Below, piece by piece: positions 33,811-43,151 of a DNA stretch of 64,000 nucleotides (position 1 is the stretch's first letter; every line of letters begins with the position of its first letter). The position numbers and the translations under genes were made by a program. Under the pieces are notes generated by a model. That model did no database searches. It was not told the DNA's origin and worked only from the letters and a program-made list of their open reading frames with translations. The stretch spans positions 6,324,001 to 6,388,000 of the forward strand of contig NZ_CP029192.1 in assembly GCF_008642315.1 (NCBI RefSeq). Reading direction: 5' to 3'. This stretch comes from Streptomyces venezuelae. Its GTDB lineage: Bacteria > Actinomycetota > Actinomycetes > Streptomycetales > Streptomycetaceae.

Positions 33811-34044
33811 ATGGCGCTGTTCAAGAAGCGCACAGTCGGCAAGCCGGGCGAGTGGTTCTACTGCCTGGAGCACGGAAAGGTCGAGGAGGGCCCTGACTGC
33901 CCCGGCAAGGACCGGATGGGGCCCTACGCGTCCCGCGAGGAGGCGCAGCACGCGATGCAGACCGCTCAGGAGCGGAATCTCGAATGGGAGAACGATCCCA
34001 AGTGGCATGACGCGAGTGCGCGGGGCGAGGACGGCGACACGTAG
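33811..34044 (+). CDS. Small conserved hydrophilic protein
   Basis: The protein (77 residues) contains a short SPOR-like or zinc-ribbon-like stretch: [27 protein letters not shown], with two cysteines and a His, and then helix residues [14 protein letters not shown] and WENDPKWHD. The two Cys and one His are not enough for a full metal site. Relatives are common in Streptomyces with no assigned role. ATG 33811 follows GGAAGGAG. It is divergent from map, so they share a promoter region of about 80 bp. Confidence 0.75.
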   Translation: MALFKKRTVGKPGEWFYCLEHGKVEEGPDCPGKDRMGPYASREEAQHAMQTAQERNLEWENDPKWHDASARGEDGDT

Positions 34045-34080
34045 GGGGTTTCCGGAGCCGGTGGGCCTCCGCGGGCCGGG

Positions 34081-34111
34081 GGTGGCTGGTCGCGCTGTTC
34101 CCCGCGCCCCT
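34081..34111. repeat. Dispersed repeat copy
   Basis: GGTGGCTGGTCGCGCTGTTC and CCCGCGCCCCTT form a near-exact copy of the core found at 12307-12413 and 12513-12540. It lies between the convergent small-protein and MFS genes, the usual location for this element. Confidence 0.8.
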
Positions 34112-35391
34112 TACGGGGCCACCGGCTCCGGCGTTTCGCCCGCCTCCCTGCGTCGCTTCGCGTCCGGGTCCGTCGTCGCGTCGTACGAGACGAGCTTCGG
34201 CAGCACCGCCGCGAGGATGCCGACCGAGGCCAGGCAGGCGAGGCCGCCCGACCAGATCGCGGGCCGTGTGCCGGTCCAGCCGGCCGCCGTGCCCGCGCGG
34301 ACCTGCCCGAGCTGCGGGCCGACGCTGTACGACAGGACCTCGATCCCGGCGAGCCGCCCGCGCAGCTCGTCCGGGATCGTCTGGTTCCAGATCGTGGAGC
34401 GCCCGAGCCCGCTCGCCATGTCCCCGGCGCCCGCGAACGCCAGGCAGACGAGCACCAGCCAGATGTTGGAGAGCCAGCCCGCCGCGGTGATCGCGAGGCC
34501 CCAGCCCGCCGCCCCGAACACGACGAGCAGCCCGTGCCGCCGCACCCGCGACGTCCATCCGCTGGTGAGGCTGAACACCAGGGACCCGACCGCCCCGGCC
34601 GCGTACATCAGGCCCAGCGCCCACTTCGCGTCCAGGTCGTCCGCGAGGAACGGGAAGATCGTGTTCGGGAAGGCGAAGAACATCGCCGCCATGTCGATCG
34701 CGTACGTACCGAGCAGCACCGGCCGTGACCACGCGTACCGCGCGCCCTCCGCGAGCCCCTTCAGCGACGGCTTCTCCGCGTCGTGGGCGGCGGGCGCCGG
34801 GGAGAGACGGGTGCACAGCGCGACGGAGAGCACGAAGCAGACGGCCGTGACCCCGTACGCCGAGGCGTGGCCCGCGTACGCGACGACGATGCCCGCGAGG
34901 GAGGGCGCCGCGATGGCGCCCACGTTCCACCGCAGCGAGTTCAGCGCCGCGGCCGCCGTCAGCTGGTCGTGCGGCACGATCCGCGCCATCAGGGAGTCCA
35001 GGGCGGGCCGCTGCAACCCGGCGAGCGCGGAGACACCGGCCGCCACGACGTACAGCGGCCACAGCAGCGGCTCGGGCAGCAGCGCGTTCACCAGGAGGAC
35101 GACGGCGAGGAGACCGAGGCCCGCCTCGGTCAGGAGGATCACCTTGCGCCGGTCCACGGCGTCGGCGAGCGCCCCGCCGTACAGACCGAAGACGATCAGG
35201 GGCACCAACTCCACCGCGCCCATCGCGCCGACCGCGACCGGTGAGTCCGTCAGCTCCTTGATCTGGAGCGGCAGGGCGACCAGGGCCATGAAACTGCCGA
35301 ACGTGGTGACGAGCCCCTGCACCCACAGCAACCGGAAGTCACGGGTGGATCGCCAGGGGGAGAGATCGGGCAGTATCGCGGAGAGAGGCAC
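34111..35391 (-). CDS. MFS transporter (EntS/MFS_3 type)
   Basis: The protein (426 residues) has 12 membrane segments in the order typical of MFS_3, for example DFRLLWVQGLVTTFGSFMALVALPLQIKELTDSP, with the loop motif GALADAVDRRKVILLTEAG and RPALDSLMARIVPHDQLTAAAALNSL. This family includes the enterobactin exporter EntS and macrolide pumps. The substrate is unknown. ATG 35391 has GTGCC only, so the ribosome site is weak. It lies 60 bp downstream of the gene at 35452-36054 on the same strand. Confidence 0.87.
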   Translation of the reverse strand: MPLSAILPDLSPWRSTRDFRLLWVQGLVTTFGSFMALVALPLQIKELTDSPVAVGAMGAVELVPLIVFGLYGGALADAVDRRKVILLTEAGLGLLAVVLLVNALLPEPLLWPLYVVAAGVSALAGLQRPALDSLMARIVPHDQLTAAAALNSLRWNVGAIAAPSLAGIVVAYAGHASAYGVTAVCFVLSVALCTRLSPAPAAHDAEKPSLKGLAEGARYAWSRPVLLGTYAIDMAAMFFAFPNTIFPFLADDLDAKWALGLMYAAGAVGSLVFSLTSGWTSRVRRHGLLVVFGAAGWGLAITAAGWLSNIWLVLVCLAFAGAGDMASGLGRSTIWNQTIPDELRGRLAGIEVLSYSVGPQLGQVRAGTAAGWTGTRPAIWSGGLACLASVGILAAVLPKLVSYDATTDPDAKRRREAGETPEPVAP

Positions 35392-35451
35392 GAAGAGTCA
35401 TGCTCTGCGCAGACCGGTGCGGTGAGCAACTTATTTCTGTTCGCTCCGCAC

Positions 35452-36054
35452 TCACCACCGCGTCGGCGGCGGAGACGTCAGCTGGTCGGCGAGCCGGGAA
35501 AGACGGTCGCGCAGCCGCCTGCGGCCCCGCGCCGCGGGCAGCGCGTTCTCGCCGGCCGCCGCGCTCACCAGGTGCTGGACCGTGTCGAGGTCGAGCTCCG
35601 GCGTCTCGGGTACGGCGAGGACCTCGTGCGAGAGCGCCGCCAGGTCCCGGTCCCCGGCGTCGAGCGCGAGCACCGTCGCGCCGGCCCGCCGCGCGTCGTG
35701 CACCCGCGTGAGCAGCTCCGGGTCCGGCGCGTCCGGCGCCACCACGAGCAGCGTCTCGCCGCGCCGTGCCGCCTCGATGCGGCCGAGCCCCGTCGACAGA
35801 TGCGCCGGGTCCGTGGCGAGGACCCGGTGGCGCACGAGCGTCGGGGTCAGCTCCGGCGTACCCGACCAGGCCGCCTCGTCGACGAGGTGCGCGGCCAGGT
35901 GCCACGGCTCGTACGCCTCCGTGCCCACGAGCAGCAGCCCGCCGCCGTGCGGCACGACGGAGGTCCGCAGCGTCCCGGCGAAGCGGCGGGTGGCGCCCAG
36001 CCACTCCGTCCCGGCGAGCACTTCGCGCAGCAGCGCGACCCGAACGGCGTCCAT
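35452..36054 (-). CDS. Uncharacterised alpha/beta protein
   Basis: The protein (200 residues) contains no membrane segment and shows beta-alpha pattern: GGLLLVGTEAYEPWHLAAHLVDEAAW, RRGETLLVVAPDAPDPELLTRVHDARRAGATVLALDAGDRDLAALSHEVLAVPE. The last stretch is like the closing strands of a sugar-phosphate isomerase (SIS) fold (HEVLAVPE). The basic C-terminus resembles a linker. I recognise no family with certainty. It may be co-transcribed with the MFS gene. ATG 36054 is the only reasonable start. Confidence 0.65.
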   Translation of the reverse strand: MDAVRVALLREVLAGTEWLGATRRFAGTLRTSVVPHGGGLLLVGTEAYEPWHLAAHLVDEAAWSGTPELTPTLVRHRVLATDPAHLSTGLGRIEAARRGETLLVVAPDAPDPELLTRVHDARRAGATVLALDAGDRDLAALSHEVLAVPETPELDLDTVQHLVSAAAGENALPAARGRRRLRDRLSRLADQLTSPPPTRW

Positions 36055-36133
36055 GGCGTCGCATCATGCAGCAACAGGCCACTCGTCACCGGGCGTTCAC
36101 GGGGAATTCCCCCGCGCAGGGGAAGGGCGGGGG

Positions 36134-37210
36134 ATGACTGCTGAGACATCTGTTCCCTTCCGGGCGGGCCGCGAGGGATACGCGAGCTTCCGCATCCCCG
36201 CCGTCGTCACCAGCACGACCGGCACCGTCCTCGCCTTCTGCGAGGGCCGCGTCGGCTCCCAGGACGACTTCGGCAACATCGACATCGTCCTCAAGCGCTC
36301 CGCCGACGGCGGCCGCACCTGGGGCCCGCTCCAGGTCGTCGGCAAGAACGGCGCCGACCTCGCGGGCAACCCCGCCCCCGTAGTCCTGGACACCGGACGC
36401 GTCCTCCTCGTCCAGGTCAGGAACGCCGCCGCGGCCACCGAGGACGCCATCCGCCGCGGCCAGGTCTCCGCCGCTGCCGGACGCCGCGTCTGGGTGCAGC
36501 ACAGCGACGACGACGGCCTCACCTGGAGCGCCCCGCGCGAGATCACCGGCCAGACCAAGCGGGCGAACTGGCGGTGGTACGCGACGACACCCGGGCACGC
36601 CGTGCAGCTCACCACGGGCCGGGTGCTGGTCCCCGCCAACCACTCCCTGCCGCCCTCCGGAGCCGACAACGGCACCGAGGGGAAGTACAACGGCGGACAC
36701 TGCCTGCTCAGCGACGACGCGGGCGCGACCTGGCGCATCGGCTACATCGACGACAACACCAACGGCTACATCAACGTGAACGAGACCACCGCCGCCGAAC
36801 TCCCCGACGGCCGCGTCTACTTCAACACCCGCAACGACTCCCCGGCCCCCGGCACCCGGGGCGACGCCCACTCCCACGACGGCGGCCACAGCCTGGCCCG
36901 ACCCTTCCGCCCCCAGGCCGGCCTCACCGGCCCCGTCGTCGAGGGCAGCGTCCTCCAGCTGCGCGACCCCGACGTGCTCCTCTTCTCCGGCCCCGCCGAC
37001 CCGGGCTTCCGCGCGCTCATGACCGTGCGCCGCTCCACCGACGGCGGCACGACCTGGCAGGTCGCCCACACGGTCGACGGGCTCCCCGCCGCGTACTCCG
37101 ACCTCGTGCGCCTCGACGCGGAGACCGTCGGGCTGCTCTACGAGACCGGTGACTTCAGCGCGTACGAGACGATCACGTTCCGCCGGGTGCCGGTCGCGGA
37201 ACTGACGTGA
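36134..37210 (+). CDS. Exo-alpha-sialidase-like protein, no signal peptide
   Basis: The protein (358 residues) has the sialidase six-bladed propeller: the RIP motif in FRIPAVV (20-22) and four Asp boxes, SADGGRTW, SDDDGLTW, SDDAGATW and STDGGTTW. Arg/Glu candidates for the active site occur along the barrel (FCEGRVGSQDD, YSDLVRLD). There is no signal peptide or anchor, so it may be cytoplasmic, unusual for this family. Host sialic acid or a related nonulosonic acid is the likely substrate. ATG 36134 follows GGGCGGGGG. Confidence 0.85.
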   Translation: MTAETSVPFRAGREGYASFRIPAVVTSTTGTVLAFCEGRVGSQDDFGNIDIVLKRSADGGRTWGPLQVVGKNGADLAGNPAPVVLDTGRVLLVQVRNAAAATEDAIRRGQVSAAAGRRVWVQHSDDDGLTWSAPREITGQTKRANWRWYATTPGHAVQLTTGRVLVPANHSLPPSGADNGTEGKYNGGHCLLSDDAGATWRIGYIDDNTNGYINVNETTAAELPDGRVYFNTRNDSPAPGTRGDAHSHDGGHSLARPFRPQAGLTGPVVEGSVLQLRDPDVLLFSGPADPGFRALMTVRRSTDGGTTWQVAHTVDGLPAAYSDLVRLDAETVGLLYETGDFSAYETITFRRVPVAELT

Positions 37211-37234
37211 CGTACGGCTGAGTAAGGTCGCCGC

Positions 37235-37939
37235 ATGACTTCCAACGACAGTGTGCAGAAGGCCCCCGCCAAGGACCCCTGGGAGCTGCCCGACGTGTCC
37301 GGGCTCGTCGTCGGCGTGCTCGGCGGCACCGGCGACCAGGGGCGGGGGCTCGCCTACCGCCTCGCCCGCGCGGGCCAGAAGGTGATCATCGGCTCCCGCG
37401 CCGCCGAGCGTGCGCGGGCCGCCGCCGACGAGCTCGGCCACGGCGTCGAGGGCGCGGACAACGCGGAGTGCGCCCGGCGCAGCGACATCGTGATCGTCGC
37501 CGTGCCGTGGGACGGCCACGCCAAGACCCTCGAAGGGCTCCGCGAGGAGCTGAGCGGCAAGCTCGTCGTCGACTGCGTGAACCCGCTCGGCTTCGACAAG
37601 AAGGGCGCCTACGCCCTCAAGCCCGAGGAGGGCAGCGCCGCCGAGCAGGCCGCCGCGCTGCTCCCCGACTCCCGCGTCACCGCCGCCTTCCACCACCTGT
37701 CGGCCGTGCTCCTCCAGGACCCGGAGATCGAGGAGATCGACACGGACGTGATGGTCCTCGGCGAGAGCCGCGCCGACACCGACACGATCCAGGCCCTCGC
37801 CGCCCGCATCCCCGGCATGCGCGGCGTCTTCGCGGGCCGCCTCCGCAACGCCCACCAGGTCGAGTCGCTGGTCGCCAACCTGATCTCCGTGAACCGCCGC
37901 TACAAGGCGCACGCGGGCCTGCGCGTCACGGACGTCTAG
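37235..37939 (+). CDS. npdG: NADPH-dependent F420 reductase
   Basis: The protein (234 residues) has a Rossmann fold with VVGVLGGTGDQGRGLAYRLARAGQKVIIGSR, the motif of F420:NADPH oxidoreductase. The binding site for NADP phosphate is SR near residue 51, and VAVPWDGH and VVDCVNPLGF follow. It moves hydride between NADPH and F420, supplying reduced F420 to other enzymes of the cell. ATG 37235 begins after a GTAAGG site. It lies 24 bp after the sialidase stop on the same strand, so the two may be co-transcribed. Confidence 0.9.
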   Translation: MTSNDSVQKAPAKDPWELPDVSGLVVGVLGGTGDQGRGLAYRLARAGQKVIIGSRAAERARAAADELGHGVEGADNAECARRSDIVIVAVPWDGHAKTLEGLREELSGKLVVDCVNPLGFDKKGAYALKPEEGSAAEQAAALLPDSRVTAAFHHLSAVLLQDPEIEEIDTDVMVLGESRADTDTIQALAARIPGMRGVFAGRLRNAHQVESLVANLISVNRRYKAHAGLRVTDV

Positions 37940-38028
37940 AGACCGCCGGGGCGTGCGGGGCCGGGGCGGGGCATGGGGGACACTGGATGCGTACGTCAGC
38001 ACGCTTTCCCCGACAGGAGCCGACCCCC

Positions 38029-38217
38029 ATGCCCCGCCTCGCCGTGTACGCCCTCGTCGTCTGCGCCCTCGCCGTCGCCGCGGCCGTGATCTCCTTCGTG
38101 CAGGGCAGCTGGCTCGGCATCGTGTGGGTGCTGCTCGCCGGGCTCTCGTCGAACATGGCCTGGTTCTACCTGCGGCGGGCCAAGGCGGAGCGGGACGCGC
38201 AGCGGGCGCAGGCGTAA
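38029..38217 (+). CDS. Small two-helix membrane protein
   Basis: The protein (62 residues) has two hydrophobic segments (LAVYALVVCALAVAAAVISFV and IVWVLLAGLSSNMAWFYLRR) and a basic tail. It is probably a small inner-membrane protein. AGGAG lies ten bases before ATG 38029. I know no function. It ends four bases before the convergent site-2 protease gene. Confidence 0.72.
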   Translation: MPRLAVYALVVCALAVAAAVISFVQGSWLGIVWVLLAGLSSNMAWFYLRRAKAERDAQRAQA

Positions 38218-38221
38218 AGCC

Positions 38222-39019
38222 CTAGGGCCTGGGAGGAATCTCCTGGGACCCCTCCCAGAAGCGGTACAGCTCGTGGCCCCAGTAGGTGTCCCACTCGGTG
38301 ACGCCCAGGGAACGCAGGACCGCGTCAATCGCGTCGAAGAAGGCGCGGTTGACCTCCGGGATCCACAGGACGACGAAGACCGCGATCAGCCCGAACGGCG
38401 CGAACGGCTCCACCTGGCGGCGGATCCTGTGCGAGAGCCACGGTTCGATGACGCCGTACCCGTCCAGGCCCGGGACGGGCAGGAAGTTCAGGATCGCGGC
38501 GGTCACCTGGAGCAGGGCGAGGAACCCGAGCGCGTAGCGGAACGTGTCCGGGACGCCGTCCAGGGCGTGCAGCCAGAACGGCGCCGTGCAGACGAGGGCG
38601 AACAGCACGTTCGTCAGCGGGCCCGCCGCCGAGATCAGACTGTGCCGCCAGCGGCCCCGGATGCGGCCGCGCTCGATGAAGACGGCGCCACCGGGCAGAC
38701 CGATGCCGCCCATGATCACGAACAGCACGGGCAGCACGATGCTGAGCAGCGCGTGCGTGTACTTGAGCGGATTGAGGGTCAGATAGCCCTTCGCGCCGAT
38801 GGAGATGTCGCCGCTGTGCAGCGCGGTGCGCGCGTGCGCGTACTCGTGCAGGCAGAGCGAGACGATCCAGGCGGCCGTCACGAAGAGGAAGACGGCGAGC
38901 CCGGGGTTGTCGGCGAAACCGGTCCAGGCGGCCCAGCCGGAGACCGCGGTGACGGCGGCGATCCCCAGGAAGACGGGGCTGATCCGCCGGTCGGAGCGGC
39001 GGACGGGGGTGGTGGTCAT
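38222..39019 (-). CDS. Site-2 protease family membrane peptidase (M50)
   Basis: The protein (265 residues) has six membrane segments and the zinc motif HEYAH (His58, Glu59, His62) in one segment and NFLPVPGLDGYGV in another (third ligand Asp). Such S2P enzymes cut transmembrane anchors within the bilayer. Other parts are ISIGAKGYLTLNP and FPVIGGIGLPGGA-like stretches typical of the family. It has no PDZ domain. ATG 39019 is preceded by GGAG. It is divergent from the DUF6578 gene. Confidence 0.88.
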   Translation of the reverse strand: MTTTPVRRSDRRISPVFLGIAAVTAVSGWAAWTGFADNPGLAVFLFVTAAWIVSLCLHEYAHARTALHSGDISIGAKGYLTLNPLKYTHALLSIVLPVLFVIMGGIGLPGGAVFIERGRIRGRWRHSLISAAGPLTNVLFALVCTAPFWLHALDGVPDTFRYALGFLALLQVTAAILNFLPVPGLDGYGVIEPWLSHRIRRQVEPFAPFGLIAVFVVLWIPEVNRAFFDAIDAVLRSLGVTEWDTYWGHELYRFWEGSQEIPPRP

Positions 39020-39116
39020 GGGGCGGTGCTCCTGGAGTCTGGCGGCGGCGGCCGGGCGTGCCGACCGTACCGAAAACGTCTCGCACGCCGCGCCGGGTTC
39101 CGGGGACGCTGGGCGC

Positions 39117-39602
39117 ATGACCGTATGGAACGTGATGTACGAGGACTGGCAGCTGGAGTGCTGCGGTGACCCGTTCGCGGTGGGCGACGAGGTGACGTGG
39201 CGGCTCATGGTCGACACGACGGCGCCCGAGCGCGAGTGGCGGGCGGAACTCACCGAGATCGAGGGACCGGTGGAGTCGGCGGGAGGCGGCCCGGTGGTCT
39301 GCTCGGGCGGGGTGACGGTGCCGTGGACGGGATCGGGGGCGTGGCCGCCGCGGCTGCACCTGAGGGGCCTGCTCAGGGTGGAGCACCACGGCGGCGAGTG
39401 GCCGCGGACGACGGGGGTGGTCCGTGGCATCCAGGTGGTCGGCCAGGGCTTTCTGGAGGAGAACCTGGTACCGGGGAAGAGGACCCTCCGCCCGGTGGAC
39501 AGGTGCCCGAAGCGTTTCGAGCACGTGGGCAGGGCGGCGGCGGGGGCGAAGCTGCGCCGGGAGGAGACGGGGGTGCTGGTGGCACTGGAGGTGGAGGTGT
39601 AG
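39117..39602 (+). CDS. DUF6578 family protein
   Basis: The protein (161 residues) starts with MTVWNVMYEDWQLECCGDPFAVGDEVTW, a signature I associate with DUF6578. It is hydrophilic with many aromatic residues; two adjacent Cys near residue 15 and a late Cys could bind metal or form disulfides. There is no membrane segment. The role is unknown. ATG 39117 has GGGGACGCTGGGCG upstream, which is weak. The divergent gene is the M50 peptidase. Confidence 0.72.
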   Translation: MTVWNVMYEDWQLECCGDPFAVGDEVTWRLMVDTTAPEREWRAELTEIEGPVESAGGGPVVCSGGVTVPWTGSGAWPPRLHLRGLLRVEHHGGEWPRTTGVVRGIQVVGQGFLEENLVPGKRTLRPVDRCPKRFEHVGRAAAGAKLRREETGVLVALEVEV

Positions 39603-39669
39603 GTGGAGGTGTAGGCGGAGGTGGCTCACCGGTACGGCCCCGCGCCCCGCCCGCCTGCCTCCGTCGGCG

Positions 39670-39817
39670 GGCCCCTGCTCCCGCTGGACGGCGCGGGGTG
39701 AATGGGTGGGTGGGAGTGACCCGCCGCGGAGCGGCGGGCCGGGGCTCCTGCTCCCACGGGACGTCGCGGGGCGAACGGGCGGGCGGGTGGGAGGCATCCG
39801 CCGCGGAGCGGCGGGCC
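39670..39817. repeat. Two tandem copies of a 75-bp intergenic element
   Basis: About 39670-39740 and 39741-39817 repeat the order: CTGCTCCC, a GCGGGG(T/C)GAA segment, GGGTGGGAG, then the hairpin CCGCCGCGGAGCGGCGG. A third, single copy is at 51229-51272. They fill the gap before the AfsR-like gene and are probably transcription-end elements. Confidence 0.8.
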
Positions 39818-39854
39818 AGGACCGCCCCGGTCGAGGGTCAGGGAGAATGTCCCG

Positions 39855-42800
39855 GTGAGATACCGCGTGCTGGGGACGACCAGAGCCACCCGCCCCGACG
39901 GAACCCCCGTTCCCGTCGGCGGCGCCCGCCTGCGCGCCCTCCTCACCGCCCTCGCCCTGCGCCCCGGCTCCCTCGTCCCCGCCCAGGCCCTCGTCGACGA
40001 CGTATGGACGGCCGATCCCCCCGCGGACGCGAACGGCGCGCTGCAGGCACTGGTGGCCCGCCTTCGCAGGACGCTCGGCGCGGACGCCGTCGCCTCGGCG
40101 GACGGCGGCTACCGGCTCCGCGCGGACCCGGACGACGTCGACGTGTTCCGCTTCGACCGCCTCGTCGCCGACGGCACCCGCGCCCTCGCGGACGGCGACG
40201 CGGCGAAGGCGGCCGCGGCCCTGGACGACGCGCTCGCCCTGTGGACCGGCGAGCCCCTCGCCGACCTCCCCGAACGCACCGCGGACACCGCCCGCTGGCA
40301 GGCCCGCCACCTCGACGCCCGCCGCGCCAGGATGACCGCGGCCCTCGCCCTGGGGGACGCCGAGCGGGCCCTGCCCGAGCTCGCCGAGCTCTGCGACACG
40401 TACCCCCTGGACGAACCGCTGCAGGCGTTGCGGCTGCGGGCCCTGCGCGACACGGGCCGCGCGGCGGAGGCGCTCTCGGCGTACGAAGGAGTGCGGCGCG
40501 GCATGGCGGACCGGCTCGGCGCCGACCCGGGCCCCGAACTCCGCGCCCTGCACGAGGAGTTGCTGAGGCAGCCGCCCCCCGCCCCCGCCCGTGACCGCGC
40601 CCCCGGCAACCTCCGGGCCCGGCTCACCTCCTTCGTCGGCCGCGAGGCCGACATCGACGCGCTCCGGAGCGACCTCGACGGCGCGCGGCTCGTGACGTTG
40701 CTGGGCCCCGGCGGCGCCGGGAAGACGCGGCTCTCGCAGGAGGTCGCCGAGGCCGTCGCGGGAGGTCACCCGGACGGCGTGTGGCTGGCCGAGCTCGCCC
40801 CGGTCGAGGATCCCGCCGACGTCCCCGCCGCCGTCCTCACGGCGCTCGGCGCCCGCGAGACCGTGCTGCGCGGCGCCGGCGCCGAGGAGATGCGGGCCAT
40901 GACGGAGCGGCAGGGCAAGGACCCCGTCGCCCGGCTCGTCGAGCACTGCGGCGCGCGCCGCATGCTGATCGTCCTCGACAACTGCGAGCACGTCGTCGAG
41001 GCCGCGGCGCGCCTCGCCGACGAACTCCTCGCCCGCTGCCCCGGGGTGACGGTCCTCGCCACGAGCCGTGAACCCCTCGGCGTACCAGGTGAGTTGCTGC
41101 GGCCCGTCGAGCCGCTGCCCGAGCCCGTCGCGCTGCGCCTCTTCGCGGACCGCGGCGCCGCGGCCCGGCCGGGCTTCACCGTCGGGGCGGACCCGGCGGC
41201 CGCCGCCGAGATCTGCCGCCGCCTCGACGGCCTGCCGCTCGCCATCGAACTCGCCGCCGCCCGGCTGCGGATGCTCACCCCACGCCAGATCGCCGACCGT
41301 CTCGACGACCGCTTCCGGCTGCTCACCAGCGGCGCCCGCACGGTCCTGCCGCGCCAGCAGACGCTGCGGGCCGTCGTCGACTGGTCCTGGGACCTCCTGG
41401 ACGAGGCCGAGCGCACGGTCCTGCGGCGCCTCGCGGTCTTCGCGGGCGGCTGCGACCTGACCGCGGCGGAGGAGGTGTGCGCGGTCCCCGGGAGCCCGCA
41501 CGACGTCGCGGACCTGCTCGGATCCCTCGTCGACAAGTCCCTCGTCGTCGCCGCCCCGGCGGCGCTCTCCGACGGCGGCATGCGCTACCGGCTCCTCGAG
41601 ACCGTCGCCGAGTACGCGGGGGAGAGGCTCGACGAGTCGGGGGACAGGGCCGCCGCCGAGCGCGCCCACCTCGTGCACTACCGCGAGGTCGCGCGGACCA
41701 CCGACCCCGAGCTGCGGGGCCGCGGGCAACTCGCCGCCGTGGAGCGTTTCGAGGCAGAGTACGAGAACCTGCGCACCGCCCTGCGTCACGCGGTCGCCGC
41801 CCGGGACGAACAGGAGGCGCTCTGCCTCGTCCTGTCCCTCTCCTGGTTCTGGCAGATCCGCGGCCTGCGCCTGGAGACCCGCAACTGGTCCCGCGACGTC
41901 GCCGCCCTCGGCCCCGACCCGTTCGCGCCGCCCGTCGAGCCCGCGCCCCCGCTGTACGAGTCGTGCACGGACGCGCCCCCGCCGATGCGCCCCGAGGTCC
42001 TCGTGGAGGCCCGCCGCGGCGTGCACCTGCTCCTCGTCTCCTGCATGGAGATGGACATGGTGGACTGGCAGTCGCCGGAGGCGGCGACCAGGCTGGAGGG
42101 CGTCCGGCGCGCCTACCGGCCCGGCCTCCCGCAGACCTGCCGGACCCCCGGCAACCTCTGGTTCTTCGCCGTGCTGCTCGGCGGCGGCATGGACGCGCTG
42201 CGGGACGTACTCGACGAGACGGTCGCCGCCTGCCGTGCGCTCGGGTACGAATGGGAGCTCGCCGCCGCCCTCCAGACGCGGGCCAACATCTTCGCCAACC
42301 GCACCGACTGGGCCGGTGACGCCCTGGGCGACGCGGACGAGGCGCTGCGGGCGTTCCGGCGGATCGGTGACGTGTGGGGCATGGCCGAGGCGCTCGCCGC
42401 GCGCGGCGAATCGCGGGAGCGGCGCGGTGAGTTCGCGGCGGCCGCGAAGGACTACGAGGCCGCGATCGAGTACGCCGCGCAGCTCGACGCGCAGAGCCAG
42501 GTGGCGCTGCTCAAGGCCCGGCTCGGCTCGATCCTGACGGACTCGCCCGCGCGGCGTGACCTCTTCGACCGGGGTGAGGCGCTGCTGCGGGAGGTCCTCG
42601 ACGACCCGGGCCGGCACCGCACGACCGACGCCCTGCCCGCCGCCCGGCTCTTCCTCGCCCTGGCGCTCGGCCGCAGCCACCGCCTCGACGAGGCGCGCGA
42701 GCAACTGCGCCTGCTGCGCCTGGAGTTCAGCGGTATCGGGTACGCGATCTTCGACAGTTCCGTGCTCGGCGTCACCGCCTGGTTCGACGCGCTGGACGGG

Positions 42801-43151
42801 CGGTACGCCGAGAGCCTCGTGGGGGCGTGCCAGGCATTCGGGAAGGCGCTCGATCCGCTGTCGCGGATCGTCGCCCCGCAGATGGTGGCCGTGCACCTGT
42901 CGATCGTCGTCATGGCGCTCGCCGGGGAGGGCGAGCACGCGTACGAGGCGGCGCGGCTCCTCGCGGTCTCCGACGGCCAGCTGCCGCCCGGGCACTTCGC
43001 GACCACCATGGAGCGGGAGATCCGGGAGGGCGCGGACGAGCGGTGCCGCGCCGCGCTCGGCGACGACGCGTTCGAGGCGGCGTACGCGTCGGGCGGTGAC
43101 CTCTCCCTGGAGGAGGTCACCGCCCTGTGTGCCGCGTGGGCGGCCCGGTGA
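39855..43151 (+). CDS. AfsR/SARP-type regulator with NB-ARC ATPase and TPR-like domain
   Basis: The protein (1098 residues) is a large SARP regulator. The winged-helix DNA-binding domain covers about 1-90 (RYRVLGTTRATRPDG through LRRTLGADAVAS), the BTAD helical domain about 95-240, and the NB-ARC/ATPase follows, with Walker A GPGGAGKTR (284-292) and Walker B LIVLDNCEH near 373. After that come DGLPLAIELAAARLRML, LDDRFRLLTSGARTVLPRQQTLRAVVDWSWDLL, and then a TPR-like tail. Such proteins activate antibiotic pathways and morphogenesis. GTG 39855 is its start. It stops directly beside the DrrAB-type exporter genes. Confidence 0.9.
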   Translation: MRYRVLGTTRATRPDGTPVPVGGARLRALLTALALRPGSLVPAQALVDDVWTADPPADANGALQALVARLRRTLGADAVASADGGYRLRADPDDVDVFRFDRLVADGTRALADGDAAKAAAALDDALALWTGEPLADLPERTADTARWQARHLDARRARMTAALALGDAERALPELAELCDTYPLDEPLQALRLRALRDTGRAAEALSAYEGVRRGMADRLGADPGPELRALHEELLRQPPPAPARDRAPGNLRARLTSFVGREADIDALRSDLDGARLVTLLGPGGAGKTRLSQEVAEAVAGGHPDGVWLAELAPVEDPADVPAAVLTALGARETVLRGAGAEEMRAMTERQGKDPVARLVEHCGARRMLIVLDNCEHVVEAAARLADELLARCPGVTVLATSREPLGVPGELLRPVEPLPEPVALRLFADRGAAARPGFTVGADPAAAAEICRRLDGLPLAIELAAARLRMLTPRQIADRLDDRFRLLTSGARTVLPRQQTLRAVVDWSWDLLDEAERTVLRRLAVFAGGCDLTAAEEVCAVPGSPHDVADLLGSLVDKSLVVAAPAALSDGGMRYRLLETVAEYAGERLDESGDRAAAERAHLVHYREVARTTDPELRGRGQLAAVERFEAEYENLRTALRHAVAARDEQEALCLVLSLSWFWQIRGLRLETRNWSRDVAALGPDPFAPPVEPAPPLYESCTDAPPPMRPEVLVEARRGVHLLLVSCMEMDMVDWQSPEAATRLEGVRRAYRPGLPQTCRTPGNLWFFAVLLGGGMDALRDVLDETVAACRALGYEWELAAALQTRANIFANRTDWAGDALGDADEALRAFRRIGDVWGMAEALAARGESRERRGEFAAAAKDYEAAIEYAAQLDAQSQVALLKARLGSILTDSPARRDLFDRGEALLREVLDDPGRHRTTDALPAARLFLALALGRSHRLDEAREQLRLLRLEFSGIGYAIFDSSVLGVTAWFDALDGRYAESLVGACQAFGKALDPLSRIVAPQMVAVHLSIVVMALAGEGEHAYEAARLLAVSDGQLPPGHFATTMEREIREGADERCRAALGDDAFEAAYASGGDLSLEEVTALCAAWAAR

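Noticed and set aside
38325..42995. Minus-strand frame of over 1500 codons
   Set aside because: Antisense to the AfsR-like gene, with Arg/Gly/Val-rich text and no recognisable domain.
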